Shown: piece by piece, positions 49,550 to 58,197 of the stretch
Layout of the letters: each line of letters starts with the position of its first letter
How positions within the stretch are numbered: position 1 is the first letter of the stretch
Assembly: GCA_965204245.1 (NCBI GenBank)
Contig: CBDBED010000003.1
Coordinates: 1 to 64,000 of the forward strand
Direction of reading: 5' to 3'
From: JAAXIE01 sp965204245
GTDB taxonomy: Bacteria > Chloroflexota > Dehalococcoidia > Lucifugimonadales > JAAXIE01
DNA length: 64,000 bases
The notes under the pieces: generated by a model
Databases searched by the model: none
What the model was told of the DNA's origin: nothing
What the model saw: only the letters and a program-made list of their open reading frames with translations
Made by a program: the position numbers and the translations under genes

Positions 49550-50944
49550 CTAGACGCGCAGTTCCAATCGAGGTTTCAGTAAACGATCGGGCACATTGGT
49601 CTCCTGCATGAACCGGACCAGGAGCTTGTGGAGTTCCTTGGCGTCGGTGGTGTTGGCGCCGATCAGGTCGGTCAACTGCTTGGGATCAGAGGAGAGGTTG
49701 TAAAGCTGGGATTGGGTGTGTTGGGGGCTGTAGAGGAGGCTCCAATCGGCGGCGGTGATGGTGGTGACGGGATGGCTTGAAAGGGGGCGCAGCAGGTTGT
49801 CGACGGAGTGAACGGGGTCTCCGGGGTTGGCGAAGGGGATGCTGCTGACGGCGTATTCCCGTCCTGGGAGAGAGGTGTCGTGCATGGCGGGGAGAAGGGA
49901 CATGCCTTGAACGGAGGGCGGGATTTCCGCATCCATCAGGTCGAGAACGGTGGGCATGAGGTCTATGGCTGAGGTGAGGTTTCTGTAGGCGCCGGGGGAC
50001 ACGCCGGGGGCGCGGACCAGCAAGGGGAGATGGATGAGTTCCTCAAAGAGGGGGGAGTAGGTCCACTTGGAGCCTTGGTCTCCATAGGGCTGGAGGGTGC
50101 CGTCGGGGGAGTTCTCGGTGGTCATCTTGCCGAAGAGACCACCGTGTTCCCCGAAATAGAAGCCGTGGTCGGTGGTGAAGATGATGGCGGTCTTGTCTGT
50201 CAGGCCCATGTTTTCCACGGAGCGCAGGAGGAAGCCGAGCCATGTATCGACCATGGTGATTTCACCGCAATAGGTGGCATGGCCCTTCTGGAGTTGCTCC
50301 GCTGTATAGCCGGGTACATCGTGCCAGTTTCCATAAACCGGGAGCACGAGTTCGCCGTCGTACCCCGGCCAGTAGAGTTCAGTGTAATGGGCGGGAGCAT
50401 CCCAAGGCTCGTGGGGGTCCCAAGTGTCGATGTAGAGGAAAAAGCGGTCCTTGTAGTGATGCTCCAGCCAGTGGATGGCCGTGGTGAAGGTGCGGGGGGC
50501 CATGCGGTCAGACTCGTAGCGCCACGCTGCCCGGATGTCCTGGGACTCGTGGTGATAGCCGGGCTGGGGTATCAGGGACCAGAGAGTGTCCTGGCCACGT
50601 TCCATGAAGAAGGACTGGAAGCCGCGGTCATAGTTCATACCGTCCCGGAGATAGTAGGGGGTGTCGACGACGCCGGCTGTGTGGATGCCTTGGCGTGTAA
50701 GGGCTTCGGCTAGAGTGTTGACGCCGGAAGGGAGGGGTTCCCAACCCATGAAGGACATGGTCCAGCGGCCCGTCTGATGGTCGGCCCTAGTGGGCATGGT
50801 GGGGAACCCGGCTGCGTAGTGGCGGTCGAACCTGACGGACTTGGCGGCCAAGGCGTCGAGGGAGGGGGTGTGAATCGTCGTATTTCCGTATGCGCCGAGA
50901 TGATCTCTGCGAAAAGTGTCGGCGACTATCCAGATGACGTTCAT
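49550..50944 (-). CDS. Sulfatase-fold hydrolase with Thr at the formylglycine position
   Basis: A 464-residue alkaline-phosphatase/sulfatase-superfamily enzyme. MNVIWIVADTFRRDHLGAYG supplies the N-terminal metal Asp, TTDHGFYFGEHG the C-terminal Asp-His, and LYIDTWDPHEPWDAP another conserved metal-region block. The CxPxR signature of formylglycine sulfatases appears as GFPTMPTRADHQTGR with Thr49. A formylglycine cannot form; a Thr nucleophile as in phosphodiesterase/phosphonate-hydrolase branches is possible. No signal peptide. ATG at 50944 has GGAGAT upstream; the longer frame adds an unconserved head. It may be transcribed with the methyltransferase and kinase (41 bp gap). Confidence 0.82.
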   Translation of the reverse strand: MNVIWIVADTFRRDHLGAYGNTTIHTPSLDALAAKSVRFDRHYAAGFPTMPTRADHQTGRWTMSFMGWEPLPSGVNTLAEALTRQGIHTAGVVDTPYYLRDGMNYDRGFQSFFMERGQDTLWSLIPQPGYHHESQDIRAAWRYESDRMAPRTFTTAIHWLEHHYKDRFFLYIDTWDPHEPWDAPAHYTELYWPGYDGELVLPVYGNWHDVPGYTAEQLQKGHATYCGEITMVDTWLGFLLRSVENMGLTDKTAIIFTTDHGFYFGEHGGLFGKMTTENSPDGTLQPYGDQGSKWTYSPLFEELIHLPLLVRAPGVSPGAYRNLTSAIDLMPTVLDLMDAEIPPSVQGMSLLPAMHDTSLPGREYAVSSIPFANPGDPVHSVDNLLRPLSSHPVTTITAADWSLLYSPQHTQSQLYNLSSDPKQLTDLIGANTTDAKELHKLLVRFMQETNVPDRLLKPRLELRV

Positions 50945-51103
50945 TGCCGGAATCTCCAATGGGGTGAGGCGAAAATTGTAGCACGAGGAGATTTCAAGCG
51001 AACAGGTTTCCGTTCGCAGTAACTGCATTGGCCCGCCGTGCCTACGGGTTGTACAATCGGCCCACGTTGAAGGCCCAATTACTGCGATTTAGAGGAGGTT
51101 GCC

Positions 51104-52681
51104 ATGCTTGATTTGTTGATCCGGGGTGGGACGGTTATTGATGGTAGTGGCAACCCTGGGTTTTATGGGGCTGTGGGTGTTGAGGGGGAGACGGTCAGTG
51201 TGCACCGGGGGGATTTGTCGGGGGTGGAGGCGGCGCGGGAGATTGATGCCACGGGGAAGGTGGTGAGCCCGGGGTTCATTGATATGCATGCCCATTCTGG
51301 GCTGGTGATTCTGGCTGAGCCTCGGCATGAACCGAAGGTGCGGCAGGGTGTGACCACGGAGTTGATCGGCATTGATGGGAACTCTTATGCGCCCTTTCAC
51401 TCCCATGATGACTTCTTGAAGTTCGTGGAAATCAACTCGGGTCTGGACGGCAACCCGCCCTTGCCAGGGCGGTGGTCGACGGTGGCCGAATATCTGTCGA
51501 TGTTCGACAACAAGGTGGCGGTGAACATCGCCTACATCATCGGAAACTCGCCGCTGCGGATCTGCGCCTTGGGCTGGGATGACCGGCCCTGCACGCCGGC
51601 GGAGTTGGAGAACCAGAAGGCATTGTTGCGTGAGGGCATGGAAGAGGGAGCCTTCGGGATATCCACCGGGCTGGACTACCCGCCGGGCAGCTATGCCAGC
51701 ACCGAGGAACTGGTGGCCTTGAGCGAGGAGGGGGCGAAGCTGGGCGGCATCTACCATACGCATGTAAGGAATAGTCTTGGGGACCGTTTTTTGGACCCGC
51801 TGAAGGAGGCCATTGATATTGGGCGCCGGAGTGGCATACCTTCCCACATCACTCATTTGTACCAGCGGGTGGGCGCACCACGTGGAGCCGACGAGATACT
51901 GGGGCTGGTGGAGGCCGGACGGGATGAGGGGCTGGATGTCACCTTTGACAGCTACCCATATACCTATAGCAGCACACGGATACTGATTGTCTTCCCGCAG
52001 TGGTGTCATGACGGCGGGCCGGACAAGCTGAAAGAGGTGCTGCGGTCGCCGGAAGGCCGAGAGCGGCTGCGCAAGGAAGTGCAGCCCCGGGGGCAGTCGT
52101 GGCGGGATTTGTGGGTCACGTATTTCAAGCAGCCCCATAACAAGAAATACGAGGGGATGCCGATCGATATCGTTGCCGACATGATGGGCAAACACCCAGT
52201 GGATGCCATATGCGATTTGCTGCTGGACGAAGATTTACAGGTGTCGTATGTGATCCCGGGGCCGAATATGGCATCGCTGCCGAAATTCATTGCGCACCCG
52301 GTGTCGATGGTGGGGAGCGACGCGCTGCTGCTGGGGGACTACCCCAGCCCGCGTTCGTATGGGTGCTTCCCGAATATCCTGGGGGCGTTCGTGCGGGAGG
52401 AGGGGTTCCTGTCGCTGCCGCAGGCGATACGGAAGATGACGTCGTTCCCGGCGCAGCGGTTGGGGATACCGGACCGGGGTCTGCTGAAGGACGGGATGAA
52501 GGCGGACATTGTGGTGTTCGACGCAGGCACAGTGAAGTCTCCTGCCACGCGGACGCAGCCGAAGCAGTTCCCCATCGGGATCGACTACGTGATAGTGAAC
52601 GGGAAGATAGTGGTGGAGGGGAATGAGCATACGGGGACGCTGGCGGGGCGTGCCGTGCGGAGGGGGCGGGCGTCGACGTAG
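51104..52681 (+). CDS. N-acyl-D-amino-acid deacylase / D-aminoacylase-family amidohydrolase (paralogue)
   Basis: A 525-residue amidohydrolase similar throughout to 45192-46751: MLDLLIRGGTVIDGSG, GFIDMHAHSGL (metal His), GVTTELIGIDGNSYAP with Asp91 in place of the usual Cys, IYHTHVRNSLGDRFLDP, SHITHLYQRVG, MVGSDALLLGDYPSPRSYG, and the C-terminal GMKADIVVFDAGTVK. GAGGAGG precedes the ATG. It is divergent from the sulfatase gene and is followed at 21 bp by the aspartic-protease-like gene and then RidA, likely one transcript. Peptide, hydantoin-like or N-acyl amino acid substrates are all possible. Confidence 0.85.
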   Translation: MLDLLIRGGTVIDGSGNPGFYGAVGVEGETVSVHRGDLSGVEAAREIDATGKVVSPGFIDMHAHSGLVILAEPRHEPKVRQGVTTELIGIDGNSYAPFHSHDDFLKFVEINSGLDGNPPLPGRWSTVAEYLSMFDNKVAVNIAYIIGNSPLRICALGWDDRPCTPAELENQKALLREGMEEGAFGISTGLDYPPGSYASTEELVALSEEGAKLGGIYHTHVRNSLGDRFLDPLKEAIDIGRRSGIPSHITHLYQRVGAPRGADEILGLVEAGRDEGLDVTFDSYPYTYSSTRILIVFPQWCHDGGPDKLKEVLRSPEGRERLRKEVQPRGQSWRDLWVTYFKQPHNKKYEGMPIDIVADMMGKHPVDAICDLLLDEDLQVSYVIPGPNMASLPKFIAHPVSMVGSDALLLGDYPSPRSYGCFPNILGAFVREEGFLSLPQAIRKMTSFPAQRLGIPDRGLLKDGMKADIVVFDAGTVKSPATRTQPKQFPIGIDYVIVNGKIVVEGNEHTGTLAGRAVRRGRAST

Positions 52682-52702
52682 GGGGAGGAGAAGAGGTTTC
52701 GC

Positions 52703-53119
52703 ATGGGTCAACTGATCCAGACAATTGAAATAGGGAATTCAACTTGCACTCGATTCGAGGCTTTAGAGGCTATCGTCGACACGAGGGTGATGTTTGCTAC
52801 GGTGCCGTCCAGCGTATTGCATGAGCTTGGCGTACAACCGAAAAGGCAGATGAACTTTCGCAAGACCAATGGCGAGACCGTGCAGCGGGGCATCGGGCAA
52901 ACACCAATGCGGCTTCAAGGTAAGCAGATGGCAAGCATGGTGGTGTTTGGGCACGAGGAAGACCCAGTGGTGATCGGGGCCAACACCCTTCTGGGGCTCA
53001 TGCTGGAGGTGAGCCCCGAGGGAGACCGTTTGGTCCCTGCTGTTGGACTGCTGCCGAGCCTGTGGCCAGTCGAATCTGAAGTGTATCGGGAGACACCACC
53101 CAAATCAGGAGGTGAATGA
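52703..53119 (+). CDS. Retropepsin-like (clan AA) aspartic protease homologue, probably inactive
   Basis: A 138-residue single-domain protein with the layout of bacterial clan AA aspartic proteases. ALEAIVDTRVMFATVPSSVL matches the family's VDTGAxxTVVP active-site loop, and VVIGANTLLGLMLEV matches the later IGxxxLxxxG flap region. The catalytic triplet is D26-T27-R28, with Arg in place of the invariant Gly (AGG for GGG). Activity is therefore doubtful. Its stop overlaps the RidA start (ATGA), and it follows the deacylase by 21 bp. Short gene; homology call is moderate. Confidence 0.65.
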   Translation: MGQLIQTIEIGNSTCTRFEALEAIVDTRVMFATVPSSVLHELGVQPKRQMNFRKTNGETVQRGIGQTPMRLQGKQMASMVVFGHEEDPVVIGANTLLGLMLEVSPEGDRLVPAVGLLPSLWPVESEVYRETPPKSGGE

Positions 53120-53502
53120 TGCCGGAGCTTGAGAGGCGGGACTATGATGAACTGGCGGCCCCTGCGGGGGCGTTCCATCATTCGGTGAAGTGGGGGAACA
53201 TGCTGTTCCTGTGCGGGAATACCGCGCGTGGAACGACTGCGGAGAAGGGGACGGCGGGGGAGCAGACGGATGCCATTCTGGACAAGATGGAAGTCATCCT
53301 GAAGGCGAATGGGGCGGACCTGAGCAATGTGGTGAAGGTGACGAGCTTTGTCACCGACCTGCGAGAGGGTGGCGAGATTGCTGAGGTAAGGCGGCGCCGG
53401 TTTGCCGGTGGTTTCCCTGCCAGCACGCAGGTGCAGGTGGCGGCGCTTGGCACTCCGGACATCAAGATCGAGATTGAGGCTATCGCCGTTCTGGATGGTT
53501 AG
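53116..53502 (+). CDS. RidA/YjgF-family protein
   Basis: A 128-residue RidA-fold protein: FHHSVKWGNMLFLCGNTARG, EQTDAILDKMEVILKANGADLSN, VVKVTSFVTDLREGGEIAEV, then RRFAGGFPASTQVQVAALGT and IKIEIEAIAVLDG. The usual catalytic Arg of RidA (RxxV/PxR) is not obvious; the segment reads FPASTQVQVAAL, so it may belong to a non-deaminase branch. Coupled to the preceding aspartic-protease-like gene. Distinct from the 151-residue RidA at 22668. Confidence 0.82.
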   Translation: MMPELERRDYDELAAPAGAFHHSVKWGNMLFLCGNTARGTTAEKGTAGEQTDAILDKMEVILKANGADLSNVVKVTSFVTDLREGGEIAEVRRRRFAGGFPASTQVQVAALGTPDIKIEIEAIAVLDG

Positions 53503-53740
53503 GGGCTGGGGCCGCTGTCGACACATGCGGGTAACATCTATGGCTGTTGACATAATCGGTGGAAGATGTTGGGTTCGTGAATAGTGGGCATACTACTGCT
53601 TGTGTAGGCTTTGCTCGTGGTGTTAGACTCTGCCGGTTGTAGTTCCGGCAGCAGTTTTGGGATGCCTTGGGATGGGATAGCTGCGCCGGAATGTGACGTT
53701 CTTGGCCGAGGTTGTAATCAGAATGCGTTTCGACGCTTAG

Positions 53741-55105
53741 ATGTTCCAGAAAATCCGTCTTCGTTCACGCCCCTTCGAAGACTACCTGCCTCATTTGCCA
53801 CTTGGGCTTGCCGATGAGTTGCAAGCCACTGCTTCCCAGCTTCGAGACCTGCGCTTTGTTCATGTGAACAGCACCAGCCTTGGCGGCGGTGTGGCCGAAA
53901 TCCTGCGCTCGCTGATACCGATGATGCGGGGCTTGGGGCTGAAGGCTGACTGGTATGTGCTGCAGCCGCACCAGTCGTATTTCCCCGTTACCAAGCACAT
54001 TCATAACCTGCTGCAAGGGCAGGACGGGGGTCTGGCGGCTGATGAGATGGATGTGTATCTGGGGGAGGCGGCAGCCCAAGCACAGTATCTGGAGCGGCAC
54101 GAGGACATGGGGGATGTGTGGTTCATGCACGATCCCCAAGTGCTGCCGTTGTCGCAGCACGTTCAGTGGTCGGAGCATGAGAGGCGGCTGTGGATATGCC
54201 ATCTTGACCTCTCGGCACCCAACCCCGGGACCTTGGAGGCGTTGCTGCCGTTGACGCATTATCACGACGGGCTGGTGTTTTCCCTAGACTCGTATGCGCC
54301 TCCGGGGACGAACGGGCTTCCGGTGCATATCATCCCGCCGGCCATCGACCCGCTGACAAGCAAGAACAGGGCTGTGAGCCGGGCTCAAGCGGGACGGATC
54401 GTGTCCAAGTTGGGCGTGGATGTGAAGCGTCCCATGGTGGCGCAGGTGTCACGTTTTGATATGTGGAAGGACCCTTGGGGGGTGATTGACGCGTTCCGCA
54501 TGGCTAGGGAGTCGGTGCCGGGACTGCAACTCGTCTACATGGGCGTGGTGCAAGCCAAGGACGACCCGGAGGCGGCCGAGATGATACGGAGCGTGGAGGA
54601 CTATGCCGGGAGCGACCCGGACATACATCTGGTGTATGACGGGGATGGGCTGCCAACTCCGGTGGACCAACTGGTGAACGCGGTGCAGGTAGCGTCGCAG
54701 GTGATGTTGCAAAAGTCCACACGCGAGGGTTTCGGGCTCTCAGCGACGGAAGCCATGTGGAAGGGCAGGCCGCTGATCGCGGGGAATGTTGGGGGGCTAA
54801 AGCACCAAGTGGTGCATGGCGAATCGGGTTATCTGGTCGAGAGCCCGGAGGAAGCGGGGCGGTGCTTGGTGGAGTTGCTGAAGGACTCCGAGTTGGCATC
54901 ACAGATGGGGACTCAAGCGAAGGAACGGGTGCGAGAACACTTCCTGCTTCCGCGTTTGTTGCTGGACTACTTGAAAGCGGCGCAGGCGTCGCTTGAGTCC
55001 GCGCCTGTTCCGCGAGCGTGGGGTCGCTGGACCGAGCCTCAGGCGTCGAGCATTTTAGCCTCGCGGCCGACGGAGGCGGCTAGCCAGCCTGCGCGTTCAA
55101 TTTGA
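53741..55105 (+). CDS. Trehalose synthase (glycosyltransferring, TreT-like GT4)
   Basis: A 454-residue GT-B glycosyltransferase of family GT4. The block VHVNSTSLGGGVAEILRSLI and LGLKADWYVLQ is characteristic of TreT, which makes trehalose from ADP/UDP-glucose and glucose. It is followed by VWFMHDPQVLPL, WICHLDLSAPN, VSRFDMWKDPWGVIDAF (donor site), KSTREGFGLSATEAMWKGRP and VGGLKHQVVHGESGYLV with the EGFGLxxxE motif. The C-terminal 40 residues are low-complexity. No clear ribosome-binding site precedes ATG 53741, and 238 bp upstream are non-coding, so leaderless or weak initiation is possible. Convergent with and overlapping the lipoprotein gene by nine bases. Confidence 0.85.
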   Translation: MFQKIRLRSRPFEDYLPHLPLGLADELQATASQLRDLRFVHVNSTSLGGGVAEILRSLIPMMRGLGLKADWYVLQPHQSYFPVTKHIHNLLQGQDGGLAADEMDVYLGEAAAQAQYLERHEDMGDVWFMHDPQVLPLSQHVQWSEHERRLWICHLDLSAPNPGTLEALLPLTHYHDGLVFSLDSYAPPGTNGLPVHIIPPAIDPLTSKNRAVSRAQAGRIVSKLGVDVKRPMVAQVSRFDMWKDPWGVIDAFRMARESVPGLQLVYMGVVQAKDDPEAAEMIRSVEDYAGSDPDIHLVYDGDGLPTPVDQLVNAVQVASQVMLQKSTREGFGLSATEAMWKGRPLIAGNVGGLKHQVVHGESGYLVESPEEAGRCLVELLKDSELASQMGTQAKERVREHFLLPRLLLDYLKAAQASLESAPVPRAWGRWTEPQASSILASRPTEAASQPARSI

Positions 55106-56245
55106 GGTCTCCTCGGTCTGACCCGTGGAGCGCAATACGAGCCAGACGTGGTGCATGTCAACACCTGCAGACGCTATTGCGAGTGAGCCGTACCAGAGAT
55201 TGCCATCGTAATCGTGGACGGTCCAAGTGAGCCATGCTCCCTCAATGCCCTTACCTTCGTCTCGTATATTCCAAGCGGGGTCTCCGAGGTTATTCTGGTA
55301 TAAGACCAACAACTCTCCGGAAGTCAGTGGGGTCCCTACCAAACCCGAGAATGACAAGCGTTCCATGTAATTTGAACCGGTGTAATTCCACGAGCTGAAG
55401 TTACGGAGAGTACCCGGTTCGGACTCCCACGAAGGCGGGCCGTCCAGTTCATCCAAATCGAGCCCAGGAAGCCCGATATCGGGTGGTCCTTTTCTTCCTG
55501 CTGCCGGTTTCAAATAGTCAGGCACCTCAAATGCACACATTGGTTCTTCTCGATCTGGAACTGGAATAAGAGGACGACGGTCTACGCGCCAACTTCCCTC
55601 TTCCATGAGTACTGGTAGTAGACCGAACCAGTATTGGAGCGGAGTAACATGTTGGGAGTGTGACTCCGTAGTGTAGTCGATACTCAGGTCAAAATTGAGC
55701 GAAGCTATGGCCCGGTCTGGATTCTCCGCATCTGTGAAGACTGAGGTGACTTCAACCGCTAGGATTTCGGAGATAGACCAGTCAGGCCACTCAATCCACT
55801 CTTGCATTTTGTCCGTTTGGCAGATTTCCGCGTAGTCCTGACTCAGGGTGGAAAGCAGGAGGGCCGCGTCAGAAGTCTGGAACGCCTCGGTCCAAGTGTC
55901 GAACAGTTTCTCAATTTCGTCCCGCAGAGTCGTGCTTGGGGCGATTGGCGCCTCAGAGGCGGGTGGCGGTATAGGAGAAGGGGCGGCGATCCCACCAGTC
56001 GGCAGGGTCGGGGTGGAGGTTGCTGGTGTTGTGGTGGATAGGGGTTCTGAGACTAGCGATTTGGTATCACGTTCGTTAGGGGACTCTTGGGTTGCCACTG
56101 CCACGCTGGCCTCGCCGACCTCACCAGCACCGAGGGGAACTGTCGCATCTCCATCTTGGCTAGGTTCCCCGGTTGCGCAGGCCGCCAAGACTGTTAGCAC
56201 CAGCAGTTGGGCAGCCAAGGTTGAGAGCGGAAGCGCTCTTAGCAT
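55097..56245 (-). CDS. Secreted lipoprotein of unknown function
   Basis: A 382-residue protein with a lipoprotein signal peptide (LAAQLLVLTVLAACATGE, lipobox LAAC). A 100-residue Thr/Pro/Ser-rich linker follows, then a segment resembling NTF2-like folds (LRDEIEKLFDTWTEAFQTSD, AALLLSTLSQDYAEIC) and a beta-rich C-terminal domain (NFSSWNYTGSNYMERLSF; AWLTWTVHDYDGNLWYGS). Expected to be anchored on the outer face of the membrane. No enzymatic motif recognised. Upstream of the eno terminator region but on the same strand; monocistronic by spacing. Confidence 0.65.
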   Translation of the reverse strand: MLRALPLSTLAAQLLVLTVLAACATGEPSQDGDATVPLGAGEVGEASVAVATQESPNERDTKSLVSEPLSTTTPATSTPTLPTGGIAAPSPIPPPASEAPIAPSTTLRDEIEKLFDTWTEAFQTSDAALLLSTLSQDYAEICQTDKMQEWIEWPDWSISEILAVEVTSVFTDAENPDRAIASLNFDLSIDYTTESHSQHVTPLQYWFGLLPVLMEEGSWRVDRRPLIPVPDREEPMCAFEVPDYLKPAAGRKGPPDIGLPGLDLDELDGPPSWESEPGTLRNFSSWNYTGSNYMERLSFSGLVGTPLTSGELLVLYQNNLGDPAWNIRDEGKGIEGAWLTWTVHDYDGNLWYGSLAIASAGVDMHHVWLVLRSTGQTEETSN

Positions 56246-56277
56246 AGCGAGGCTCCCCTGGGCTTGAGTATTGGCAT

Positions 56278-56313
56278 GGGATGCTCGCCGGTGCGGTCAG
56301 GGGCGAGCATCCC
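56278..56313 (-). terminator. Terminator after eno
   Basis: Perfect 12-bp stem GGGATGCTCGCC / GGCGAGCATCCC with a 12-nt loop, 18 bp after the eno stop. Further pairing (TTGGCAT and ATGCCCAA) extends the foot. Confidence 0.7.
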
Positions 56314-56330
56314 TGCTTATGCCCAACCAA

Positions 56331-57623
56331 TCAGTTTGCGCTCTTGAAGCGGGCGTAGACGCTGGCTCCGGCGTAGGTGGCCCGCGGCCCCAGTTCGTCG
56401 GCGATGCGGAGCAGGCGGTTGTACTTGGCTACGCGCTCGGAGCGGCAGGGTGCGCCAGCTTTGATCTGGCCCGTGGACCATGCCACTGAGAGGTCGGCGA
56501 CTGTGGTGTCCTCGGTTTCGCCGGAGCGGTGGCTCATTACGGTGCCCCATCCGGCAGCCTTGACGGTGGTGACTGCCTGAAGGGTCTCGGTGAGGCTGCC
56601 GACTTGGTTGGGTTTGACCAGCAGGGCGTTGGCTGCGTTGGACTCGATGGCCCTCTGGATGCGTCCGACGTTGGTGACGAGGAGGTCGTCGCCCACCAGT
56701 TGCACACGGCTACCAAGACGCTGATTCAGGGTTTGCCAGCCCGCCCAGTCCTCCTCGTCCAGCCCGTCCTCGATGCTGACGATGGGGTACTGTGTGGCCC
56801 ACTCATCGTAGAGGGCGATGAGGTCGTCGGATGAAGCGCGCCTGCCCTCGCGGGTCAGGTCGTATTCACCGTCGCTGATGAACTCGGAGGCTGCCACGTC
56901 CAAGGCTAGAACGCAGTCTTCGCCGGGGCGGTAGCCTGCGTCTGATATGGCTTGGACTACCACGTCCAACGCCTCCTTGTTGGAGGCTAGGGAGGGGGCG
57001 AACCCGCCTTCGTCGCCGACGGTGGTGGGCTGGTCCAGACGGACGAGGAGGCGGCCCAAGGCGTGGTAGATTTCGGCCCCGGCGCGGAGGGCTTCGGCGA
57101 AGGACTCGACACCTGCTGGGGCGACCATGAACTCCTGGATGTCGGTGGAGTTACGGGCGTGGCGGCCGCCGTTGAGGATGTTGAACATGGGGACCGGAAG
57201 GGTGGGGCGGTCGCTCTCAGCTAGGTACTGATACAAGGGAAGATTGCGGGATGCGCTGGCTGCCTTGGCCACGGCCATGGATACGGCGAGGATGGCGTTG
57301 GCCCCGAGGCGGGACTTGTTGGGTGTACCGTCCAAGGCGACCATGGTCTCATCGACGGCGGCTTGATCGAAGGGGGGCTTGCCTGCGAGGGCGGGGGCCA
57401 ACTCGTCCTGAACGGCAGCCACGGCTTTCTGAACGCCACGGCCGTTGAAGCGGGCTTGGTCGGCGTCGCGCCGCTCGGCTGCCTCGTAGGTCCCGGTGCT
57501 GGCCCCTGACGGTACCATGGCACTGCCGGTTGAACCGTCGGAGAGGCGGACTTCAGCTTCCACCGTAGGGTGTCCACGGGAGTCGAGCACCTCACGGGCG
57601 TGAATGCCGGATATGGTGGTCAT
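56331..57623 (-). CDS. eno: Enolase
   Basis: A 430-residue enolase converting 2-phosphoglycerate to phosphoenolpyruvate. ISGIHAREVLDSRGHPTVE at the N terminus, the mobile loop VPSGASTGTYEA, metal Asp in ALDVAASEF, IVSIEDGLDEEDWAGW, QLVGDDLLVTN, LLVKPNQVGSLTETL and MSHRSGETEDTTVADL cover all catalytic Lys/Glu/Asp residues. The ATG at 57623 overlaps the stop of the LOG-like gene by four bases; the frame upstream is spurious. Last gene of a run behind nuoJ-N. Confidence 0.96.
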   Translation of the reverse strand: MTTISGIHAREVLDSRGHPTVEAEVRLSDGSTGSAMVPSGASTGTYEAAERRDADQARFNGRGVQKAVAAVQDELAPALAGKPPFDQAAVDETMVALDGTPNKSRLGANAILAVSMAVAKAASASRNLPLYQYLAESDRPTLPVPMFNILNGGRHARNSTDIQEFMVAPAGVESFAEALRAGAEIYHALGRLLVRLDQPTTVGDEGGFAPSLASNKEALDVVVQAISDAGYRPGEDCVLALDVAASEFISDGEYDLTREGRRASSDDLIALYDEWATQYPIVSIEDGLDEEDWAGWQTLNQRLGSRVQLVGDDLLVTNVGRIQRAIESNAANALLVKPNQVGSLTETLQAVTTVKAAGWGTVMSHRSGETEDTTVADLSVAWSTGQIKAGAPCRSERVAKYNRLLRIADELGPRATYAGASVYARFKSAN

Positions 57624-58141
57624 ACTGCGGGCCTGCCTTGACCGGGGGTGGCGGTACGCTCGTGGGCGGCGGCCAGGGCTTTTTCCACGGCATCGATGGG
57701 GTCGGTAGCCACCACTATGCGGGGGTCGGCGATGCCGTGCTGGGAGACGGTCCAAGTGTCCAAGCCGATGACCGGTATGTCCTCGGCTAGGGCGTGGGCG
57801 ATTTCGGAGAGGGTGCCGTATGCACCGTCCACGGCGATGACGGCGCGGCCGGTGTGCACCACCATGACGTTCCGCGCGTAGCCCATGGAGGTGCAGATAG
57901 GGATGTCGACATAAGGATTGGCTGCGGTGTGGTCCTTGCCGGGCAGGATGCCGATGGTGGTGCCGCCGACGGACTTCGCGCCACGGCAGGCAGCCTCCAT
58001 CACACCGCCCAAGCCCCCGCAGGCCACGGCGGCTCCGCGGGTGGCAAGTTCACGACCGACGGCTTCAGCGAGGACTTCAGCCTCGGCTGGCGGGGCGTAG
58101 CCGCCTACAACGGAAATAATCAGGGGAGGACTGGATTCCAT
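57620..58141 (-). CDS. TIGR00725/LOG-like Rossmann-fold protein
   Basis: A 173-residue single-domain protein. VVGGYAPPAEAEVLAEAVGR, VACGGLGGVMEAACRGAKS, IGILPGKDHTAANPYVDIPI and VIAVDGAYGTLSEIAHALAE match the LOG/TIGR00725 family (nucleotide-binding, related to cytokinin-type phosphoribohydrolases). The PGGxGTxxE motif of true LOG enzymes is replaced by DGAYGTLSE, so catalytic identity is uncertain. GAGGTGG precedes the ATG. It sits between nuoN (56 bp) and eno (overlap). Confidence 0.8.
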   Translation of the reverse strand: MESSPPLIISVVGGYAPPAEAEVLAEAVGRELATRGAAVACGGLGGVMEAACRGAKSVGGTTIGILPGKDHTAANPYVDIPICTSMGYARNVMVVHTGRAVIAVDGAYGTLSEIAHALAEDIPVIGLDTWTVSQHGIADPRIVVATDPIDAVEKALAAAHERTATPGQGRPAV

Positions 58142-58197
58142 GGCTTGGCCACCTCGCTCTTGTGCAGGGTTATTTCGAGGGGATTATAGCAGCGGGG

